This document shows, piece after piece, positions 5,061 through 9,250 of a stretch of 9,250 nucleotides of DNA. The position numbers and the translations under genes are program-made. The DNA lies in the NCBI GenBank assembly GCA_039028315.1, contig JBCCIH010000089.1, positions 1-9,250 on the forward strand, in the 5' to 3' direction. Position 1 is the first letter of the stretch; every line of letters begins with the position of its first letter. The notes beneath the pieces were generated by a model, which was given only the letters and a program-made list of their open reading frames with translations, was not told the origin of the DNA and searched no databases. The stretch comes from Thermodesulfobacteriota bacterium. Lineage in GTDB: Bacteria > Desulfobacterota_D > UBA1144 > Nemesobacterales > UBA2774.

Positions 5061-7793
5061 ATGAAAGGCGAGATAAAAATAGAAGGGGCAAGAGAAAATA
5101 ATTTAAAGAACGTTGATGTCTCAATACCCTGGCACAAGTTCACTGTTGTTACTGGACTTAGCGGATCTGGAAAGTCTTCACTTGCGCTTGATACATTATA
5201 TGCTGAAGGGCTCAGAAGATACATCGAATGTCTTTCTACTTATGCCCGGCAGTTTCTTGAGAGAGTTGACCGTCCTGATATGGACGATATTTCAGGACTC
5301 CCTCCAGCTGTAGCAATAGAAAGCAGAAACTCAGTTAGAACTTCCCGCTCAACTGTTGGTACAACAACTGAGATATATGATTTTCTAAGACTATTATTTG
5401 CAAAAATAGGTAAAACCTTCTGTCCAACTTGCAGTATCGAAGTAAAGATAAAATCACCCGAGGACATTGCTGCTGAGCTAGTAAATGGCTATAGCGAGAA
5501 TAGAGCTGTAATGACATTTCCACTTGATGATATTAACCCAACACCTAAGGGGCTTTTATCAAAGGGTTTTACAAGAATATGGCTAGACGGAGAAATATCC
5601 GATCTTGAAGAACTTGACGAACTGCCACAGGGAGCTCAGGTAGTTATAGACAGAGTGTCAATAAAGCAGAGCTCGTTTTCTAGAATTGTAGAGTCGCTAG
5701 AGGCAGGTTTTTCAGACAGTAAATATGTCATTGTTCACATAGTTGATGGGGAGTCTTTAAGGTTTTCAAAAGACCTTGAATGCACTTCATGCGATGCTAA
5801 ATTTACTGAGCCTGAGCCGCTTTTATTCTCTTTTAACAGCCCACGGGGTGCATGTGCTGAATGTAATGGTTTTGGAAATATATTAAAATTAGATCCTGAT
5901 CTAGTGATACCCAATCCTGATAAAAGCTTGGCACAGGGAGCAATTGAGCCGCTTACAAAACCCTCTCACCAGTTTCGCATGAGAAAAATGCTTGAGTCAG
6001 CTGCGGAATATGGCGTTGATGTCAACAAGCCGTTTTCTAAGCTGCCAAAAAAATCTGTAGAGCGGGTTTATGAGGGTATGGGATCATTTAAAGGAATAAA
6101 CGGTTTTTTTGCATACCTAGAGCGAAAGAGCTATAAAATGCATGTCAGGGTGTTCTTAAGTAAGTACCGCTCAGCATTTGACTGTGAGGTGTGCGGAGGA
6201 AGCAGACTAAAAAATGAGGCGCTATGGGTCAAAGTTGGCGGAAGAAGTATTGCAGAACTATCTGAATTTTCGATCTTGAATTTGAAAAAATTCTTTGATG
6301 AACTTGAACTATCTGAGTACGAAACTCAAATTGCAGACGAAATATTAAAGCAGATAAACTCCAGAATATCATTCTTGGTAAAGGTTGGCCTAGAATATCT
6401 CACTCTTTCCAGACTTTCCAAAACCCTCTCTGGAGGAGAGGCCCAAAGGGTAAACCTTGCATGCCAGCTGGGTTCAACTCTTACAGAAACTCTTTATATT
6501 ATGGATGAGCCGTCAATAGGTCTTCATCAACGCGATCTTTCAAGGCTTATAGAATTAATAAAAGATCTAAGGGACCGGGATAATACAATCGTAATAGTCG
6601 AACACGACTTTGATATGATAGGGGCAGCAGATCATATTGTAGAGCTTGGACCAAAGGCAGGAGAAAGGGGCGGTGAGATAGTCTACCAAGGTGAAATTAA
6701 GAAATTTCTAAATAACGGCGTCTCTACTCTTACAAAAAAATATCTCCTAGAACAAGAAGGAATAGAGGTTCCTAAAAAAAGAAGAAAAGGAAGTTCAAAA
6801 ACTATAAAAGTTCTTGGAGCAACTGAGAACAACCTAAAAAACCTTAATGTTGAGTTCCCACTTAAAACTTTTATCTGTGTAACTGGAGTTTCAGGTTCTG
6901 GAAAAAGCTCATTAGTACATGATGTTCTCTACGCAGCCCTTGCAAGAAGGTTTCATAGCGATATTGAAAGAGTAGGTTCTTATAAAGAAATTAAAGGGCT
7001 TAATAATATTTCTGATGTGATCATGCTTGATCAAAACCCGATTGGGAAAACGCTCAGATCAAATCCAGTAACTTATATTAAAGTCTATGATCAGATCAGA
7101 AAAGTTCTGGCTGATACCTGGCAAGCAAAGTCAAAGGGTTTAACAGCTTCCCACTTCTCCTTTAACGTAGCAGGTGGCAGATGCGAGGTTTGTGAAGGTG
7201 AGGGCAGGCAAAAAGTAGAAATGCACTTTTTAGCAGATGTATATGTAATATGCGAAGAGTGCGGGGGCAAGAGGTTTAAGAAAGAAGTACTAGATATCAA
7301 ATATAAGAGTAAAAATGTTATAGAAATTTTAGAACTGACTGTTGACGAAGCTATCAATTTCTTTTTCGAGGTGCCTTCACTTGGAAGAAAGCTCAAGATA
7401 CTGCAGGATGTCGGACTAGGCTATATAAGATTAGGCCAGCCAGCACCAACTTTATCAGGCGGTGAGGCGCAGAGAATCAAAATTGCAAGAGAGCTGGGCA
7501 AAAGAGGCGGAAGCGATATTCTCTACATCTTAGACGAGCCTACAGTTGGGCTTCATGCAGAGGATGTCAAAAAGCTTCTGGATGTTATAAACAAGCTTGT
7601 ACTCTCCGGCCATACCGTACTAGTCGTTGAGCATAACCTAGATGTTATCAAGTCTGCGGATTATGTTATTGATCTTGGCCCAGAGGGAGGCGATAAAGGG
7701 GGGCAGATAGTTGCCCAAGGCAGCCCTGAAGAAATAGCGCAATGCAAAAAATCACATACCGGCAAGTTCCTTAAGAAATATTTAACTACATAA
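5061..7793 (+). CDS. uvrA: UvrABC excinuclease ATPase subunit UvrA
   Basis: UvrA dimerises, scans DNA for bulky lesions and loads UvrB in nucleotide excision repair. Both ABC modules are intact. Module I: Walker A GLSGSGKSS (from G32), signature LSGGE 456-460, Walker B with D482-E483-P484, H-loop IVEHD. Module II: Walker A GVSGSGKSS (609-617), LSGGE 798-802, Walker B L824-D-E-P827, H-loop VVEHN. Zinc ligands: C241/C244/C265/C268, C375/C378, and C708/C711/C731/C734; an extra CPTC lies at 121-124. The UvrB-binding/insertion region between modules is present but looks shorter than in E. coli-like UvrA, and total length (910 aa) is slightly below the usual 930-960. Stretches such as NSVRTSRSTVGT and SKGLTASHFSFN differ from the most common UvrA wording, so it may belong to a divergent UvrA branch. 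The start is fixed by an in-frame TAA at 5046-5048; no Shine-Dalgarno. It diverges from dacB. Confidence 0.95.
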   Translation: MKGEIKIEGARENNLKNVDVSIPWHKFTVVTGLSGSGKSSLALDTLYAEGLRRYIECLSTYARQFLERVDRPDMDDISGLPPAVAIESRNSVRTSRSTVGTTTEIYDFLRLLFAKIGKTFCPTCSIEVKIKSPEDIAAELVNGYSENRAVMTFPLDDINPTPKGLLSKGFTRIWLDGEISDLEELDELPQGAQVVIDRVSIKQSSFSRIVESLEAGFSDSKYVIVHIVDGESLRFSKDLECTSCDAKFTEPEPLLFSFNSPRGACAECNGFGNILKLDPDLVIPNPDKSLAQGAIEPLTKPSHQFRMRKMLESAAEYGVDVNKPFSKLPKKSVERVYEGMGSFKGINGFFAYLERKSYKMHVRVFLSKYRSAFDCEVCGGSRLKNEALWVKVGGRSIAELSEFSILNLKKFFDELELSEYETQIADEILKQINSRISFLVKVGLEYLTLSRLSKTLSGGEAQRVNLACQLGSTLTETLYIMDEPSIGLHQRDLSRLIELIKDLRDRDNTIVIVEHDFDMIGAADHIVELGPKAGERGGEIVYQGEIKKFLNNGVSTLTKKYLLEQEGIEVPKKRRKGSSKTIKVLGATENNLKNLNVEFPLKTFICVTGVSGSGKSSLVHDVLYAALARRFHSDIERVGSYKEIKGLNNISDVIMLDQNPIGKTLRSNPVTYIKVYDQIRKVLADTWQAKSKGLTASHFSFNVAGGRCEVCEGEGRQKVEMHFLADVYVICEECGGKRFKKEVLDIKYKSKNVIEILELTVDEAINFFFEVPSLGRKLKILQDVGLGYIRLGQPAPTLSGGEAQRIKIARELGKRGGSDILYILDEPTVGLHAEDVKKLLDVINKLVLSGHTVLVVEHNLDVIKSADYVIDLGPEGGDKGGQIVAQGSPEEIAQCKKSHTGKFLKKYLTT

Positions 7794-7888
7794 TTTCCAA
7801 TTCGTTTTCGCATCTTGGTAAAGTCACTGTCATCATATAAACTAAATTTGAAAATTGTTGGTATCCGCTTAAATTAAGACCTGAATAC

Positions 7889-7918
7889 TTGCAAATCAAC
7901 AAAAAGGGTATATATAAA
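7889..7918 (+). promoter_or_regulatory. Candidate promoter for dnaJ
   Basis: TTGCAA (7889-7894) is followed after 18 bp by TATAAA (7913-7918), giving a start near 7925, just at the ribosome binding site. An overlapping TATATA gives 16-bp spacing. No CIRCE inverted repeat and no sigma32-type pattern is visible in the 148-bp spacer, so heat control by those routes is not supported. The rest of the spacer after uvrA shows no clear terminator. Confidence 0.35.
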
Positions 7919-7922
7919 TCCT

Positions 7923-7929
7923 AAAGGAG
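7923..7929 (+). promoter_or_regulatory. Ribosome binding site of dnaJ (long spacing)
   Basis: AAAGGAG is a strong Shine-Dalgarno match, but 12 nt separate it from the ATG, longer than the usual 5-9. No other ATG/GTG/TTG lies between in frame, and the protein start (MAAGKRDYYEVLGV) matches DnaJ, so the ATG at 7942 stands. Confidence 0.6.
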
Positions 7930-7941
7930 TAAGAATTCATT

Positions 7942-9045
7942 ATGGCAGCCGGAAAAAGGGATTATTATGAAGTGCTGGGCGTCTCTAGAGACGCAGACCC
8001 GCAGGAAATAAAGAAAGTATATAGAAAACTTGCGCTCAAATACCATCCGGATCACAATGAAGGCCCTGAGGCAGAGGAGAAGTTTAAAGAGCTATCAGAA
8101 GCCTACGGGGTATTATCTGACCCTGAAAAACGCTCCCGCTATGACAGGGGCGGATTTGCCGGGCTAGACGGCATGTCGGCTGAGGATATTTTCGGAAATA
8201 TTAATTTTGGTGATATCTTCGGAGGAGGCGGAGGGGGTTTCGGCGGTTCAATCTTCGATGAAATTTTTGGCTTTGGAAGGGGAGGCGGAGGTAGAAGACG
8301 CGCGTCCAGGGGAAGCGACGTTCAGGTTGAGATAACTGTTCCACTAAAAAGAATTCTAACAGGCGGCGAAGAAACTGTATCTTATAGCCGCTTAAAGGCC
8401 TGTCCTACTTGTGACGGCTCCAGAGCAAAACCGGGCACTGATGTAAAGCAGTGCGCTGAGTGCGCAGGATCTGGTCAGAAAGTCTATACCTCAACACAAC
8501 AGGGGATGACTTTTCAGCAGGTTGCTGTCTGCGCTGAATGCAGAGGAGAGGGAACTATAATTGAAGAATTGTGTCCTGACTGCTCAGGTATAGGTAGTGT
8601 TGAAGGAATAACGACCATGGAAATAAATGTTCCTCCGGGAGTTGAAGAGGGCGCAGCGCTAAGGGTACCAGGCCAAGGTAATATGAGCCCAGACCCGGGA
8701 GCACCTCCAGGAGATCTTCTGGTCGTAATTAATACAGAAAAAGATTCAAGATTTACAAGAAAAGGTGAGCATCTGTATAGAGATATAAACATCAAAATTC
8801 CTGATGCCGTTTTTGGAACAAAAGTTGATGTTCCGACATTGGTCGGCGAGGGTGAAGTGAAAATTCCAGCTGGAACGCAGCCCGGAACCACTATGAGACT
8901 TGCCAACGAAGGTCTCCCCGGTTTTAGATCGGGCAGGCGAGGGGACATATACCTAAATATAAAAGTCGAAATACCAAAAAAGCCTTCCAAAGAGGAAAAG
9001 AAGCTGTTCAAAGAACTGCAGGCACTGTACGAAAATAAAGACTAG
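7942..9045 (+). CDS. dnaJ: Chaperone protein DnaJ (type I Hsp40)
   Basis: A cytosolic co-chaperone (367 aa) that delivers unfolded clients to DnaK and stimulates its ATPase. Domain order is complete: J domain (about residues 6-69) with the essential H35-P36-D37; Gly/Phe-rich region (about 70-118); zinc-finger domain with four CxxC pairs (154-157, 171-174, 197-200, 211-214); two client-binding beta domains (about 125-150 and 220-345) and a short C-terminal dimerisation tail. The first zinc repeat reads CPTCDGSRAKPG, with Arg in place of the second Gly of the usual CxxCxGxG. Length is typical. It starts 148 bp after uvrA with its own candidate promoter and ribosome binding site. The usual neighbours dnaK and grpE are absent from the window, so this may be a stand-alone locus or one of several dnaJ copies; the latter cannot be judged here. 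Confidence 0.96.
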   Translation: MAAGKRDYYEVLGVSRDADPQEIKKVYRKLALKYHPDHNEGPEAEEKFKELSEAYGVLSDPEKRSRYDRGGFAGLDGMSAEDIFGNINFGDIFGGGGGGFGGSIFDEIFGFGRGGGGRRRASRGSDVQVEITVPLKRILTGGEETVSYSRLKACPTCDGSRAKPGTDVKQCAECAGSGQKVYTSTQQGMTFQQVAVCAECRGEGTIIEELCPDCSGIGSVEGITTMEINVPPGVEEGAALRVPGQGNMSPDPGAPPGDLLVVINTEKDSRFTRKGEHLYRDINIKIPDAVFGTKVDVPTLVGEGEVKIPAGTQPGTTMRLANEGLPGFRSGRRGDIYLNIKVEIPKKPSKEEKKLFKELQALYENKD

Positions 9046-9064
9046 TTTCTCTAATTTTTTGCTG

Positions 9065-9070
9065 TAATAT
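9065..9070 (+). promoter_or_regulatory. -10-like hexamer at leaderless spacing before the DoxX-family gene
   Basis: TAATAT ends exactly 6 nt before the ATG at 9077, so a transcript from it would start at the ATG. It matches TATAAT at 4 of 6 positions and the TAnnnT core. No Shine-Dalgarno is visible in the 31-nt gap after dnaJ and no clear -35 is seen. Translation of a dnaJ read-through transcript is the alternative. Confidence 0.25.
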
Positions 9071-9076
9071 CCTACT

Positions 9077-9250
9077 ATGAAATTTCTACAAATGACCAAC
9101 AAACAGCTAGCTATTTTTCTTCTTCGCCTGGCAACCGGAGTAAACTTTTTGATGCACGGCGCTGTAAGGGTTTTTGGAGACTACGTCGGGTTCGCAGACG
9201 GCATGGCAGATAATTTTAGCGAGACATCTCTTCCAGCTTTCTCTGTCAGA
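9077..9250 (+). CDS. DoxX-family membrane protein, N-terminal part
   Basis: The first 58 codons of a gene that continues past the right edge. The frame is open to the last base. Residues about 10-35 read LAIFLLRLATGVNFLMHGAVRVF, one hydrophobic helix ending in the HG pair typical of the first helix of DoxX-family proteins (LLRLxxGxxFLxHGxxK/R-F). These are usually four-helix inner-membrane proteins; some are subunits of quinol oxidases, others contribute to redox or thiol-stress handling, but most have no proven job. The ATG is fixed by an in-frame TAA at 9065-9067. It lies 31 nt after dnaJ on the same strand. Assignment rests on the first helix only, so another small membrane protein family is possible. 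Confidence 0.65.
   Translation, partial: MKFLQMTNKQLAIFLLRLATGVNFLMHGAVRVFGDYVGFADGMADNFSETSLPAFSVR

Noticed and set aside
3389..7894. TTGCAA found in three spacers (near 3389, 4949 and 7889) as a shared regulatory motif
   Set aside because: A 6-bp palindrome is expected by chance in AT-rich spacers, and its distance to the genes differs in each case; only the dnaJ copy has a plausible -35 position.
7794..7941. CIRCE element, small RNA or tRNA in the uvrA-dnaJ spacer
   Set aside because: No TTAGCACTC/GAGTGCTAA arms, no cloverleaf and no strong stem-loop are visible; only the candidate promoter and ribosome binding site of dnaJ can be supported.
8514..9011. 165-codon frame on the minus strand opposite dnaJ
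   Set aside because: It sits fully inside dnaJ, whose zinc-finger and client-binding domains are unmistakable; the Pro/Ser-rich product is a typical antisense shadow.

Overview
This window comes from a diderm (Gram-negative-type) bacterium with AT-leaning DNA, about 40% GC by eye. The evidence is a type II secretion outer-membrane secretin with its inner-membrane partner, a periplasmic penicillin-binding protein with a signal peptide, and ordinary bacterial housekeeping genes. The exact lineage cannot be fixed from the sequence. The gene styles would fit a Desulfobacterota-like or candidate-phylum bacterium, but that is a guess. I see no tRNA, rRNA, CRISPR array, insertion sequence or phage gene, and every complete gene reads through without a frameshift.

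Left half (1-4890, all minus strand): reading 5' to 3' on that strand, dacB (PBP4-type D-Ala-D-Ala carboxypeptidase/endopeptidase, family S13) is followed after 221 bp by gspC and, after 74 bp, by gspD. gspD runs off the left edge of the window, so its C-terminal barrel and any following gspE/F/G genes are not visible. The secretin is unusual. It carries a LysM peptidoglycan-binding domain and a charged Gln/Arg/Glu-rich linker ahead of the standard N0-N1-N2-N3 domains. With a peptidoglycan-cutting enzyme next door, this suggests a secretin that anchors itself to the cell wall.

Right half (5061-9250, all plus strand): uvrA (nucleotide excision repair damage sensor) diverges from dacB across a 170-bp spacer that holds a perfect 17-bp dyad. 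It is followed by dnaJ (type I Hsp40 co-chaperone), which has its own candidate promoter, and then the first 58 codons of a DoxX-family membrane protein that runs off the right edge.

A pattern crosses the window. gspC, dacB, uvrA and doxX all lack a Shine-Dalgarno sequence, have an in-frame stop 0-18 nt upstream that fixes their ATG, and have a -10-like hexamer 6-7 nt before the ATG. That is the spacing expected for leaderless mRNAs. gspD and dnaJ have clear purine-rich ribosome binding sites instead. This is the most general lead in the window; the LysM-secretin is the most interesting protein-level lead.
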